From contig JAVUNC010000005.1 of assembly GCA_032173965.1 (NCBI GenBank), positions 1,302,001 to 1,366,000 on the forward strand: DNA of 64,000 nucleotides. The letters run 5' to 3'. How positions within the stretch are numbered: the stretch's first letter is position 1; the number at the start of each line of letters is the position of its first letter. Positions 10,331 to 23,285 of the stretch are shown here, piece after piece. The notes under the pieces are model-generated. The model was given only the letters and a program-made list of their open reading frames with translations. It did no database searches and was not told where the DNA came from. The stretch comes from Sitta carolinensis (taxonomy: Eukaryota; Chordata; Aves; Passeriformes; Sittidae). The translations under genes were made by a program, and so were the position numbers.

Positions 10331-13300
10331 ACCTCCTGAGGGTGGGATGACCCACCTGCATTTCTGCTCTTTGAATGGGCACCCTGACAAGGTGAGCGTC
10401 CCACCTTGTTAAACTCATTGATTTCCTCAATTTGGCATGATCTGGTTTTTCCCCACAACATATTTTTGGGTGTAGGACCCAAACTCGCCAAGAATGTGGC
10501 CTGTGGACCCAGAGGCCAAGTCTGACACTTGAGAAATGCCAAAATTTGGGTTCTTTTCCAGGTTTGAGGTGTGCAGCAATAGGTGGGGGGGCATCAGTGA
10601 GACCAATGTCCCCAGAGCTGGGGAGGAAGGGGCAGATGGGGGCTCTGGATTTATCCTGCCCAGAGGAGGAGGAAGCTGTGCTGGGGAGAGCTGGGATGTG
10701 GGGGTGGAAAAGGTCTGGGAGATGAAGAAGGTGTGGCAATAAATCTGCACAGTTCCTCTTGTTTCCTTGCAGTCCTTGGCCATCTGAAGTTCTGGAAAGT
10801 CCAGAATTGGATTTTAGGCTCAATTGCAGCAACATTTGTCCACCCCAATTTATCTTCCCCTCTTTGATCCTGTTGCTACGAGCACTTCCAGAGGATACCA
10901 ACTGCAGCAGGGAATGACCCCTGGGAATAGACAGAGGAGGTCAACTGGCCAAGGGTCAGGGAGGAAGTCTGAGATGGAGCCAAGAATAGACCCCTGCTCC
11001 ATTCAGCTCCCTCTCCTGTCCTTCTGCCCAGCAAGACAAACAGCTGGACACATCCAGCTGGGATCAGGAGCCAAGCCAAAGGTCAGAGCTCGGGCACAAA
11101 GATGTTTCTGTCTGCAAGGCTCTGATCTGGGCTGAGGCTGGGAGTCAAAGCTGGCTCAGATACAGATGGGTCTGGGGGCTGGGAGGCTGAGGCAGAGCAA
11201 TGATTATCTGGGAAAAGAAGCTTGGAGAGAGAGGAGTGTGAAGGGATGAGGGGGTGGAGACTGTGCAAGGAGCAGCTGTGTCCATGGGGCAGCTCATTCC
11301 AGTGCTGTGCTCACCAGGAGGGGCCATGGGTGGCTCAGGTCCCTCTCCTGACTCTTGGTGTCATCTTGCCCCACCTGAGCACCGTGGCCTTGCACCTCCA
11401 CAGCCTGAGCTCTGCTCCCTGTAGCTGGTCCCACCATGGTTCCCACCATTTTCAGGACTTTGTCCTGTCTCAGCCTCGTGGAGAGCCCTGTGCTCTGAGT
11501 GAACCTCCTTCCACCCTCTCATTTCTCAGTGCCTGGGGCTCTTTGTCTTGCAGGAGATGTTCAGGACTGTCCCCCTGACCAGGGGAGGATTTAGAGGGTC
11601 CCCTGCAGTTGGGATAATAATTTTTGGAAGGTGAAGAGCACAGCATCCTGCTGTAGATCCACCAGAGTGAAAGGCAGGGAGAGCAGACCGGGGAAGGAAG
11701 CCAAACCCACTCTGCTGGCTCTGAGGTTTCACTCAGGCTCTCTCTTTGCAGTATCTCTTTAGTGCTTTTAACCCCTGAGAGTGCTTAAAACACATGATTT
11801 AATGAATGGCCATTCTTTTCCTCTGGTAACCATCCCCACTTCAGGACAGGTCCTTGCTTTCCTGTCATTCCTGCAGCCTCCCCCCTTCTAATCCCAAATC
11901 CTTCGGGTTCTGTTGTCTCATCCTGTGAATTTATCAGAGGATGGAATTTGGCTGGTGCTGTCTGGACAGGGGGTTCTGTAACCAAACAGTGGCACCTTTC
12001 CCCTTAGGATAAACCTTCTGCAAATCCCAAATTAGGAAATCAGGAATTTAGGGAACTCCTCCTGCAAACATTCCCCAGCCTCTCATCCCCCACCCAGCTG
12101 GAGCTGTCTGCAGAGAGCTGGGGTTTAATTCACTCCCGAGCCTGGATAGATTGTCTGCTCCCCACTCCAGTTGGAAGCCCTTTTCTAGGATGTCTGAGAG
12201 CTGTCATTTATTATCCACAGAAACTATAAGCTGAAATCTATAGCTGCAGCTCCAGTGAAGGGTAATTCCTGCTGGAGCCGGGAACTGATGCTGTTAAAAC
12301 GAGACTCCTCCTGCACAAAGCATCCCTTTAATGACTCTCAAACGCAGCTCAGACAACAACCACACCACTTACACCCTCTCCAAAGATCCAGGCTCTGCTA
12401 AGTGGATTAACTGCTTAGGGAACTCTCCCAGCGTGCTGGCCAAGCTCCGACCTTGTAATGGACCAATTAAAAGGTCACTGTTACTTAGGGTCACAGCTTC
12501 CTTGCTGGGAGAGCTTCCACACCCCCCTCTCCCACCCAGGGCCAACACTGACATTTTAATGTGTTACCAATGGAGCAATAAATGCATCCTTTGCATTCCT
12601 CTTTGCATTTTGGGAGGCACCAAAGTGTTAATATCAGAGATGCCGGGAAGCACAGGCAGCAGGAAAACCTCGTTGCCAAGGCTTTGTTGGGAAACTCTTT
12701 CCATGGGACAGATTCCTTGTCACCTGCTCTGACACCGGGGCTCAGACTGGAGCCACCCTGGATTTATCAGCTGGCAAAGGCATTTCACGTTGTGCTGGCA
12801 GCACAAAGCCACCCCCAGGATTATTCCACCTGGTCCTGACCCCCTCCTGCCACGGGAAGGTTCCCAAGTCCTTGGCTGGGTGGTGCCCCCAGTCCAGGGC
12901 TGGATTTGATGTCCCCGGGCAGGAGAGCCCGAGGCATCCTGCTGTGACCCTGCCAAGCCATCAGCTGGGTGATTCCAGGGATGCCTCTTTCCCTCCAGGC
13001 TGTTTAAGGAAAGTCTGCTGAGGATGGGACACGAAACTTTCCCATCTTGGAGGATTCTCCAACACCTTTTTTTTTAATTTATTTTATGCATTACTTTGGC
13101 GAACAGGGGGCTGGTGGGGGGGTTAATTCCTAGGAAAAGCACTGCAATCCTTCTGCTGTCACCTGCCTGTCTGGTCCCTAACCTTGAATGATGCACCCTG
13201 GCACCCCCAGGGATTTCCTCTGATTGATTGATCCCTATCTAAGCTGGCAGATGAAGGAGGATATTTACTGCACAGCCAAGAACCCTTCAGAAAGATGTTT

Positions 13301-13357
13301 TATTGAGGCTGCTCAGAGAACAGGAAATGCAATAAAGCACCGAGAGACAAAAGAAGA
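10331..13357. other. Unique sequence, nothing firmly recognised
   Basis: Three kilobases lack any recognised repeat or exon. The part 12130-12480 has few simple repeats and includes 'aaactataagctgaaatc' and 'ccaattaaaaggtcac'-type AT motifs. It has the look of conserved non-coding DNA, but I cannot test conservation. Confidence 0.4.
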
Positions 13358-13476
13358 GAGGTAAATACAGCCTGCTACCTGTTGGAAGAGAGGAAAATAC
13401 AACCTGCTACCTGTTGGGAGAGGGGAAAATACTCCCTCTTATCTGCTGGAAAAGAGGAAAATATCCCCTCTAGCCT
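13358..13476. repeat. 32-bp minisatellite, 3.7 units
   Basis: Units start at 13358, 13390, 13422 and 13454. Each begins 'gaggaaaata' or a variant and ends in a 'ctgttggaaga' block. The first two units are close, and the third and partial fourth are more diverged. There is no coding potential. Confidence 0.9.
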
Positions 13477-14910
13477 TTCAGGGCAGAGCAGGAGCTGGAG
13501 CAGCCCATCCTGCCCACTCACACAGGTCACTCCTTGGCCATCACCTGCAGCAAGGGATGGCTGCTGCTCTCCAGCTGATGTATTGACCCAATAAAAGGTA
13601 TTATTACATTGCCTATCACCACTGACAGCAGCAGAGTGCTTTGGAGAGAGTGATGGCTCCCTTTGGAGATGCTCAGAGCAGAAAGGAGTGGGTGTGGATG
13701 TGTGTCAGCACGGGAGATTCCTCTGTCTGGAGGGAGCAGGGCTCTCCAAAGACACTCTACAGGAACAGCTGCTTCTTTCTGGAGTGGATTTCATAGAAAG
13801 GGGAATGCAGCTTTCTGTGCTTTAAACTGCAGGGCAGAGCAAGTTTAGATCCCAAGGATGGATGTTCACCTCTCCTGTTGGTTTCAGCAAGGCTGAGGCT
13901 GTTTGCATCAGCAAACTGACTCCTGCAGAAGATGTGGGGTCAGAAATGTGCCTTTTTTGCCAGCCACATGTGTGAATTTGTGCACCCTCACACGGGCAGG
14001 CTGTGCTCCTGCCCACCTTCCCCTGCACAGCTCACCCTTCCTCCACAGCATGTAAATCCATAGGGCATTTAAGAGTTTCTGGGATCTCCCCCGGTTTTGC
14101 TGTCTGGTTGATCCAGGGGCTCTGTAGGGAAATGAAGGAGCAGCCCAGATCCCAGAGCAGCTCCTCTCCCTCCCTCAGGCACTCTGAGCACCCTCAGCAA
14201 CCCCAACTCTCCTTTAGTCCTGGTCCTGCACCTCTCAGTGAGGCAGCCTGGCACATTCATGGGCTGGGGAGGGATCTCACCTCCCAGGTGGAGGAATAGA
14301 TAAAGTTGTGGCTGATGCCACAAACGATGGAGATGATGTTCTTGGGGGTGGATGTCCCATCTGCAGGGCTCAGGGCTCTGGGACTTTCCCATTGCTGGTC
14401 ACTGGGGTCACCTCTGTGCCATCCTTCCAGGGACCCAAAGGTGGCACAAGGCTGGTGGCCTCATTTCTCATTCCTGGAGTTCTTTACCTGGAATCTGGCC
14501 TAATGAGCCCCCAGTTGTGAGAACACAGACGAGTTTCTGCTCTTGACAGGCTAATCCTTCCTTCCTCTCCTGCCACAGGGCCCAGGGACAGCTCCAAGGC
14601 AAAACCCAGGGGATTATCTGGCCGTGGCTTTGTTCCCTGCTCTGGAGGTGCAGGGATTACACGGAGCCACCGTGGCTGATTAGTCAGCAGTGATTATCTC
14701 ATTCACAAAACCAGCTCCTTTTGAAACTTCACATGGTGCTCCCGAGCTTTGTGATGCACAGAGGAGTCACAGGGAGGGATGCTAAGCAATTCAATCCAGA
14801 GCTTTCGTGGCCAAGTGCCCTGGAAATGCCGTGATGGTAAAACTTGCTGCACGTTCCCAGCTGCGAGCCTGGCAAACACTCCCGTGCCTCTCCTGTTTGT
14901 TAGGTTTGAT
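13477..14910. other. Unique sequence, nothing recognised
   Basis: No repeat family, exon or RNA gene was identified on either strand. Confidence 0.5.
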
Positions 14911-14999
14911 TTTATATATATATTACATAAGGTTATATATATATATATAATAGATACATTTTATATATATATGTGCAATTAAGGTTTATATATATATTA
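14911..14999. repeat. (AT)n microsatellite cluster
   Basis: Four short 'tatatata' blocks are separated by 'ttacataagg', 'atagataca' and 'gtgcaattaagg'. The whole is self-complementary and can form hairpins or cruciforms. Confidence 0.95.
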
Positions 15000-15769
15000 C
15001 ACACTCGCAGACGCACGAACGCTGAAAGCAATTTTAAATTACAAATGGATTTTCCCCGCCCATAAATCACGGAGGAAATTCGCTGTAACAGCCACAAACA
15101 ACCCTGTTCTCCCCACGCTGGCTGGAGGGAGAAGACACCCAGGGTGTGCAGCTCCCACTGCTCAGCCAGGGCTCCCTGTCAGTCACCCTGCCCCGAAAAC
15201 ATTTGCAGCAGAGGTCAGAGCTGGTGCAGCAGCAGCCCCAGGTAATTCCAGCCGAGCGCTGGCCGCAACCCAGAGGTGAGATAAGGAGGAAAGGGAGAGG
15301 AGCTGTCAGGCAGGGAGTGTTGATGGAAGAATTTCCACCGTGTGAGCTCTTCATGATGGCTCCTGGTGGTCTTGAGTCACTTCTGACAAGTCCTCGTGCT
15401 GCTGGATGTAAAATATAGAGCCAAGGGCGGGTTACAGACACGGGGCTGTGCTGGGAGCTGGTCCTCTCCCAGCACAGGGTCATGCTGAGGGCTCTGTCCT
15501 CCTTCCCTGATTTTCCACTTTTCATCTGTTCTCTCCTCACGTTGTCTCTCCAGCTCTGTCTCCCTTTTCCCATGAGAGCTGGGAAGAGGCAGAGCAGCAC
15601 CCACTCCCTCCATGCTGGTCCCAGGGCTGGGGCACAAGACAGGACAGAGAGGAGCCATTCCCTGCCAACAATTCCCTGCCAGCTCCCTGTGCAGAACTCC
15701 TGGTGGAACCAACTTCTTGCTTCTCATGTCTTCAGCTTGCAGGAACCCATCTCTTCTTCACCAGTCCGC
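15000..15769. other. Unique sequence, nothing recognised
   Basis: A moderately CpG-bearing stretch lies at 15000-15300. No exon or repeat can be supported. Confidence 0.45.
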
Positions 15770-15906
15770 CCATCCATCCATCCATCCATCATCCATCCAT
15801 CCATCCATCCATCCATCCATCCATCCATCCATCCATCCATCCATCCATCCATCCATCCATCCATCCATCCATCCATCCATCCATCCATCCATCCATCCAT
15901 CCATCC
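15770..15906. repeat. (ATCC)n microsatellite, about 34 units
   Basis: A nearly pure 'catc' tetranucleotide array has one 3-base phase shift near 15790. The Pro-Ser-Ile-His frames on plus and Trp-Met-Asp-Gly frames on minus are repeat translations. Confidence 0.98.
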
Positions 15907-17329
15907 AAATTGTCCTGTACTTTTTGTCCATCATGTGTAGCATAATTAAAAAGCAATTTTTGGCTTTTCTATTTTTTTTTTTTTTTTGCAGTGTCTTGAT
16001 GATTTATAGACAATGAGATTTTATCAGCAGAGCACCACATTAAGAAAATGCTTGTTAATTATCTTCTGCTTAATATGATAATTTAGCAAAAAAACAACAC
16101 CTATTAAGAGCTCCTCATTAGGTGAAACGCTTCTCATTTTTTAACACACAAAGTGTCCAAGTTAATGAGGTTCACCTTCGATTTGTAGCTCTCTCAGAGA
16201 TTAAAGGCTCCCTCCCTTTATAACTCCTCACAGGGCTCTGTTTCTAAAGGCTCCAGCTCTGGGCTGTGGCCCTGCCTCTTCAAAGGTGAGGTGGCCAAGC
16301 TCCCTCTCCTCCCATGGAAACCTTTCCAACCTCTCCCACCCTCTCCTGCTGCTTCTGGTGTTGTGGGATTGGTGCTGCAGAGGTGGAATTTTGACAGGAG
16401 CACAGCGAGCCCGTGGTAGTGGGGACAATCCTCGTGTCACCAAGCCCAACCTCTGACCTCTGTGGCATCACTGAAACCAGGGAGTTTGTCACTTTTCAGA
16501 AAAATCACACTTTGCACAGGGTGGAATTCCCTCCTCCTCTGTTTGAGGGGGCACTGTTCTGGGGAGTAAATCTGGTATTTGCACAGGGCAGTTTCACCTC
16601 AGGGTGGGGATTATTTAGGAAGGGTCTTGCCTTCTGGGAAAGTGGTTCCTCCATGAGAGCCCTCCTTGCGAGTGCCATGTTTACAGATTCAAACCACGTT
16701 CAGGTGTTGCTTCTTCCTTTCCTCCCCTTCCTCCTGGATAAGGCCCCGTGGCCATGCTGATGATTTTTCCCACAGGATCACAAAGTTTTCATGGAAAGCT
16801 GACCTTTACAGGTGAGACGGGAGGCTGCTGCCTTCAGGAGAGATTTTGTAATTCCAAGACACATCTTATCCACTTTGTCCAGCTGGAAAAATGCTCTAAA
16901 ATCCCAGTAAATGCTCCTAAATTCCACCTCAGTTTCTTCCTTTCTCATCGCGGGGCTGGGAGTTGAACTTGAAGGCCCTTGAGGGTCCCTTCTTGTTCAG
17001 CTTATTCTGTGATTTTGGAGCAGACAGCTAATTCCGTCTGAGTACCAAAAGCAGGCAGCATCCAGCATTTCCATTACAAATATTTAGGGAAAATATTTGT
17101 GACCAAACCCCCTCAAGTTAAGATTTCCTATGGCCGTGTTTTCCCCCCCTTCACCATTTCTCCCAGACTTTGCCACCCACCATGAATATTCAGCCCAGCT
17201 TTGTACGAACCAAGAGATGAAAACAAATTCCTCCATCCTCCCCTTTTACACCCTTCCTTTTCATCCCTCGGCCACTCAAGCCTGGCCCCTCTCCGAGCAG
17301 ATCAGCCAGTTTAATTTCATAGTGGCCCG
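15907..17329. other. Unique sequence with an AT-rich island
   Basis: The stretch 16020-16215 is repeat-free and carries several TTAATT/CTTAAT/ATTAAG cores. It resembles conserved non-coding DNA in texture. This is only a visual impression. The remainder shows nothing. Confidence 0.35.
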
Positions 17330-17430
17330 TGGATTAACGATGGTATCGAGCCTGTGAAATGGCTGTGATAATCAGATTGAGGGGGCCCACGTTTATCTCC
17401 CTTGGCGAGCAGCAGCTTAGATAAGCTCCA
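17330..17430. promoter_or_regulatory. Candidate regulatory island with three GATA sites
   Basis: Three GATA-factor core matches fall within 60 bp: TGATAATC at about 17366, TTATCT (GATA on minus) at 17393 and AGATAAG at 17419. The DNA is repeat-free and moderately CpG-bearing, unlike most of the window. Clustered GATA sites are typical of enhancers, but six-base cores occur often by chance, and no experiment or conservation data support activity here. Confidence 0.25.
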
Positions 17431-20400
17431 CGCTGGAGAGAAGGGCTCTTGCTGGTGTGGGTTTTTTTTTTTTTCCCTTCTTCACTCTTGCAAACTCATC
17501 CTGAAATGCGAGATGCGAGTTGGGTCCTCTCTGTTTTACAGCACGTCACGAGCAATAAAGGCTCGGCAGCCCAAATGAAGAACTTCTTGACAGCTCTGTA
17601 AAATATCCTGTCTTCAAATTATGCCTTTGGGGACCTGTCTCCCACCTCGCTGCTGTCAAGAGCCTGGTGAGCGTGGAGCTGCCTGGAAATGAGTCAACAA
17701 TTTGAGCGGGCAACTGGAAGGAGTAAAACCCAGCGCGGGCTGTATTTGATTAACGCCGAGGGGATGAGAAGGAATAGGGGGGAAAAAAGCTTCCTTTTGT
17801 CACTGCAGTTAACAAATCTGTCTCTGAACACAGGCAGCAGCTGCAGGAAGAGGGCACTTTATGCACTGCCCTTTTTCAGGACAGATCACTTGGAACACTT
17901 TAGTCACGCTGCTTTAATCATCTTCTGCAAAGCCCCAGTAATCAGAGTCTTCTCACGCAAGGCAAGCGATCCCCTCCAGGCTGCACAGTCGTGTAAATAA
18001 ATAATTACATCCCAAATTCTGCATTCAAAGGACATGGAGGCTTCAAAGGCAGGCACTCAGAAGCTGGGAAGGGGCACGATGCTGGTGGCCTGGGGACAGG
18101 AGAGGAGAAGAGAGTAAAGGATGGGAGGATTGCACAGGGTAAAGGACGGGAGGATGTCACCCAAGCTGCCCCTCCTGAGGTGCTCCCATGGCCTGGAGCA
18201 TCACCTTTGTCACACCTCTGGCTGGTGACATGCTCAGCACTGGATTCTTTGGCATGGCACTACAGAGAACATAGAATGGATGCAATTAAATGTGTTTTAA
18301 TTATATGAGGGCTGTGAAGTTCTTCAGAGAGAGCAGGGAACATGGTTTGGGTTATCCCACTGCAAAGTGAGGCAGTTTTGGTGGCAGTTTCCAAAGCTGG
18401 GACATTTTTGGGTTGGGACAGTGGATGGACACATCCGTGTCTTACAGATGGGATGTGGACAGGGCAATTTATTACTGTGGTGAATCAGGACATGTTTATA
18501 GCCAGGAACCTCCTGAACAGAGGTGGAAGAGAACCTGGACACAAGTATCTGCCCATGGCTGAGGAGCCTTTCCCAGGGAAATCCCTGGATGTGCTGCTTT
18601 TGGCTGGTGTAAAGTAAATTTTCATCAGAGTAGCTGGAATTTGGCTGTTTTGGCTTTGCTAACACAGGGATGTTTGGTTATTGCTCAGCAGCTCTTGCAC
18701 AGAGCTAAGGCCTTTTAAACTCCTCACTCCACCCAACCCTGGGGTTCACAAGAGCTTGGGAGGGGTCACAGCCAGGAGAGCTGACCCAGTGACCAAAGGG
18801 ACATCCAAAACAGTATGGGAGGGGTCACTGTGCAGTTCTCCCACTGCCCCAGCGCCTGCCTTTTGCAGAGTCCTCCTCAGGAAAAAGGCAGAGGGGCTCT
18901 GGGCTGTTCTCCTTCTCCACGTTGGGCATTATTCCCTGATCAGAATCTCAGCACTCCAGGCTTTGCACCAGCCCAGCCTGAGGGAGAAAAGGCACCAAAA
19001 GGCCCCAGCACAGGGGATCAAGGTTCTCTTGAAGAGAATTCACCCAGTTATCACCAAGAACGTTCATTATTTCTGCTTTCCTACCAATCACCAACTCCAT
19101 TTCTGTTCATGTGGCTCTAAACAGCCGATCATCCTGTGTCCCCAGCACTGCAGAACAGGGAGGAGATGGAGGAGGAGGAGGAATCCTAAAACCCACAAGG
19201 CTCCTCCATCTTGTGTCATCTACTCACCACCCTAACAAACCCCAAAATCTCAATTGCTCACCCTGTGATAAATCACACACTGTGCCACTCTCTCATTGAC
19301 ATTCTGACAATTCTGTTCCATCCCAAACTGACCCTTTCCATGAGCCAAGGTTAAAAGTTGTGTTTGTCAGGGGGGTTGGACCCTTCAAAACACACAGAGA
19401 AACATTCCCTGCACTCTGGGTTCCAACAGCCACAGCCAGGACAGCTGATCCCAGGGACCCAGGGGACATCCCAGCCCTTGTGGCTGGTGCCTAAAGCTGG
19501 GAGGAGGAGCAGGCTGTGGGGATGGTGTTTGTGTCCCAGATCACCACAATGTGTGATGGAGCCCCGGGCGTGGCTCTGATGGGAAGTGGGGAGTCAAGTC
19601 CTCATTGTCCTTTGCTCCTGAGTGGCTTTGGCTTTCCCTATCCAAATGTCCTTATCCCAACCCAAGAGTTTTCTCCCTGTTGCCCCTCTCCTTTGTCTCC
19701 CCATCCCATGGATGTGTGGAGCTGTTTCCAGCTGGGATTAAAGCACCACACTGGATTGTTTCTCTGCTGAACCCACAGCCCAAGCAGGGGACCTTGAGCA
19801 ACCTCATCTTAATTCAGAGCTGATCTGACTTTGGGGTTGGCCTTGCTTGAGTGGGGTCCTGGGCCAGAGACCCCCCAGCTGTCCCTTCCAGCCCAAGTTA
19901 CTCTGGGAATCTCCAATTTATTCTTTCTTCCCTGCTGACTATGTGGCATTCTCACTTAAAACGTTGGGGTTTACCAAATCTACAGTTTCCTTGACTTGTT
20001 AAGGGAAGCAAAGCTGTGATCAAGATCCCATTTTTTTAAAAACAGGGTCTGTCTCCTCTACTGCAGAGGAGCTGTGAGGGCTGGGGTCTGCAGCAGCAGC
20101 TTGATTCAGATCAGGGACTAAATTTTGGCCTCATCTCATTCCAGAAACACAACCTGACCACGACTCTGCTTCTTTTTGCCCTCTCATCCTTTGTAGAAGG
20201 TCTCGGATTCATTGATGTATTTTAAACATTTAAATCCTGATTACTAATTTTAAAAATTAAATCTTGATTTTTCATTTTTCCTCCTTCCAAAGAGAATTTT
20301 TGGGTTGTGACCAGCCCTATTTGGCTCTCCCACAAAAGTCCCTTCATCTTGCACACACAGAAAGCAATTTAGACTAAAATCTTATTTGTTGACCATTCAT

Positions 20401-21374
20401 TGAAACCAAGCAATCCACTTTGTAAAAATGTTGAATAGATAAAATTGCAGCTGAAAATTAATGGCACCTTAGAGATCTAAAAAAGAAAGCTTTTAAAAGG
20501 CTCAGCTTTAGAAAGAAATGGGTTTTTGCAGCTGAAACCAAGCAGCCCTAATGCATGTATGTTTTTTTTATCTATGTATCAGCTCCTAGAATTTGATGTG
20601 AGGATCACACCACGGCTTCATCTCAGGAGAGTGTTTTGAAAGGAAATTCATGTGGAAAGAAGGGATGGGGTCACCCCTGAGTGACAGGGAGAAACCTGGT
20701 GCCTGCCTCCATCAGAAAGTTGTGTCCTGGGAGCCAAACTCTGCAGACAAACCCCACTGAGCCATGTAATCAAGATTATAGTGCAATAATAAATATGAAA
20801 GGGGTTGGATTCAAGTATCCACACTGGCAATTTGGGCATTTCCTAGCTTTGATTTTAAAACACCGATGTTTGATTTTGCTCAGGGTTATAAACATCTTTT
20901 TTCTTCTTAGCTTTTCTCCTTTTTTTTTGTAAGGAAAAAGGCTGAATATCCATGAATTCCCCATTCGTGCCTGCTCTGTTGGTTGTCACCAGGATTCATC
21001 TCTGGGATTCATCCTGCAGAGCTGTGCTGGGTGTGATGGGTGCTCTGTGCTGAGCAGCAGGTAATGGCAGAAAAGTCTCATTTCTGTCTCCTGACAGTGG
21101 AAAAACTGTGGGATGGGGGCACCAGGCTACATCAGTGCTGACAAACAGGGGCCACTGTTTGGGCTGGGAGCAGGATTCTGGGAGAGGTTTGGGTCCAAGC
21201 CCACCAGTGCATCCCAAAGTGATGCCTTGTCATGGTTTGGACAATCAATACCTGTCCTATCAATCTCTCAGCCAGCATCTGCTTGTGTCGAGTTCTTCTC
21301 TCTCATTCCTTCTCTGTTCTCTACCCTTGCTGGTGACAGAGCTGTCAGGAATGTCCTGTGATGAGTGTCCAAGG
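17431..21374. other. Unique sequence with one small duplication
   Basis: No exon was recognised. A short direct duplication of a 'taaaggatgggaggat'-like block occurs at about 18115 and 18140. The stretch 20170-20560 is AT-rich. The rest looks single-copy. Confidence 0.45.
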
Positions 21375-21720
21375 GCTTTGGGTTTGTCTAGTTTGGAGAA
21401 AAGGAGGCTGAGGGGCTCTCCACATTTTCCTGAGGATGGAAGGCAGAGAGGGAGGTGCTGATCCCCACTGACAGGACATGTGGGAATGGTTCAAAACTCT
21501 GCCAGGGGTGCTTTAAGCTGGATATTAAGAATCATTTCTTCACTGAAACAAAGGAAAAGGCTTCCTAGAGAGGTGGTCAGTGCCCCAGACCTGTGGGTGT
21601 TGAAGAGGAATTTGGACAATGCCCTTAAGAGCAGGCTTGAACTTTTGGACAGCCCTAACTGGTCAGGCAGTTGGGCAGGATGGTCACTCTAGGGCCCTTC
21701 AAACAGAAATCTATTTTATT
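21375..21720 (+). mobile_element. CR1 LINE fragment, longer 3' portion
   Basis: It begins at 'tctagtttggagaaaagg' plus 'aggctgaggggctctcc', a landmark several hundred bases upstream of the CR1 end. It runs through 'gctggatattaagaatc', 'atttcttcactgaaa', 'agaggtggtcagtgcc' and 'gtgttgaagaggaatttgg' to a decayed terminus. It retains more of the CR1 3' region than most copies here. It ends right at the following pyrimidine array. Confidence 0.85.
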
Positions 21721-21721
21721 C

Positions 21722-21967
21722 CATCCTCCTCTCCTCTCCCTCTCCTCTCCTCTCTCTCCTCTCCTCTCCTCTCCTCCTCTCCTCCCTCTCCTCTCCTTCC
21801 TCTCCTCCTCTCCTCCCTTCCTCTCCTCTCCTCTCCTCTCCTCTCTCCTCTCCTCTCCTTCTCTCCCTCCTCTCCCTCCTCTCCTCTCCTCTCCTCCTCT
21901 CCTCTCACTCCTCTCCTCTCTCCTCTCCTCCTCTCTCTCCTCTCCTCTCCTCCCTCCTCTTCCTCTT
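21722..21967. repeat. (TCCTC)n polypyrimidine tract, about 245 bp
   Basis: Pentanucleotide units TCCTC/CTCTC with length variants make a strand that is essentially all C and T. It directly abuts the 3' end of a CR1, suggesting that it grew from the retrotransposon tail or target site. Long homopurine-homopyrimidine mirror repeats can form triplex (H-) DNA. Confidence 0.95.
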
Positions 21968-23191
21968 TTTAATTCTAAATTCTATATTCCATTCCTCTCC
22001 TTTCTTCACTCATTGCCTGGAAGCCAAAAGGGGCCCTGATGAGTTATGGAGAAAAATTTTCTTGCTCTAAATTCTTGTCCTAAATAGAAGGGGATCATCA
22101 CTGGGCTGGGCTAGCAAGGCAAACCTTCCAGGGTTTATGCAGCTGCTTCCCTGGATGGGTGAGGGGAAGGAGCATGGCCAGTGCACACAAGGGAATGTGG
22201 TCACCATGTATGAATAAGCTTTTCTTGAAAATTGGAAATCTGAAGGTTTTGGAGGTTTTTTTAACTTAGCAAATACACGACTCCCGGGAGTGGAAAAAGC
22301 CCTTCCCCAGCTATCAGAACGACTCCATCTCTCTTTTCTCATGTCCAAACCCTACTCCAAAGCAGGGAAGAGCCAGGACTGCTCCCCTAGAAAGCTGAAA
22401 CGATCTTTTTCTCCTGGTTTGTCCGATGCATTTTGACTCGGAACGCGTTGCACTCGCTTTGTATTGAAACCCGAGCTCCCTCCCCTCCTCCCTGCCTCCA
22501 CCTCCTCTGCCAAAAACCAACACAACCAACCAGCACCCCAGCCTGCAGCCTGGGCAGCATCAGCTGGGCCAATTACACCCTGGCACAGGAGCCAGGATCA
22601 GGGTGTGAGCAGCAGTGGCCTGACAGCTTCGAGGAGCAGCTGAGCATGGGGCTTGGCACCAGCAAGGGAAGCAAATGAGTCTCTCTCCCCCTAACTACCT
22701 CCGTGGTCGTTAGCTGAGCCTGCTGGTGCCCTCACCTGCTTCTCCTGCTGACCTCCTGACCCCCCAGATGTTATATTACATCCCTGTGCAATGTTGATAC
22801 TGTGGGGGAAGTCTGAATTTTACTTCTTTGTGTTGCTCTTTTGGCATCGTTTAAACTGCTCTTAGCTTGAGACTGCTCTTGCCCCCGTGAGTCACTTCAT
22901 GCTCGGTCCCATTAAATTTCGTGTTCTACTTCTGCGCCTCCTCACCTTCTCTGCTAAGATCAGCCTGCAAAATGGTTGTGTCCTCCTGAATCCCAGCCAC
23001 TGCCCTCACTTCACCATCCCCAGAAAATTCAATAATCACCCATGTCTGAATCAGTAGGAAAAAAACCTAAAACATTACAGGGTACCAGCCCCAGATGAAG
23101 AACCTGGTGAGATCTGCTGCTTTTCTGGCTCTGCAGAACACACGATTCCAAACTGCCTTTATATGAGCCAGGATTTAAGGAAATAATTAAA
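21968..23191. other. Unique sequence with a CpG-bearing patch
   Basis: At 22425-22490 there are about six CpGs, including the palindrome AACGCGTT, in otherwise CpG-poor DNA. No exon or repeat can be supported. Confidence 0.4.
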
Positions 23192-23285
23192 TTATAGAAT
23201 CACAGAGTGGTTTGGGTCTGAAAGGACCTTAAAGACCCTCTGGTTCCAACCCTCTGCCATGGCAGGGACACCTTCCACCAAGCCA
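23192..23285 (-). mobile_element. CR1 LINE fragment, 3' end on minus strand
   Basis: The plus-strand text 'tagaatcacagagtggtttg', 'ggtctgaaaggaccttaaag' and 'ctgccatggcagggacacc' is the reverse complement of the CR1 terminus. About 90 bp remains. Confidence 0.92.

Noticed and set aside
9796..10542. 248-codon minus frame
   Set aside because: It crosses a CR1 3'-region fragment, has no recognisable domain, and its residue mix is that of random avian non-coding DNA.
22440..22449. AACGCGTT palindrome as a functional site
   Set aside because: An 8-base palindrome occurs by chance at this scale and no supporting context was seen.
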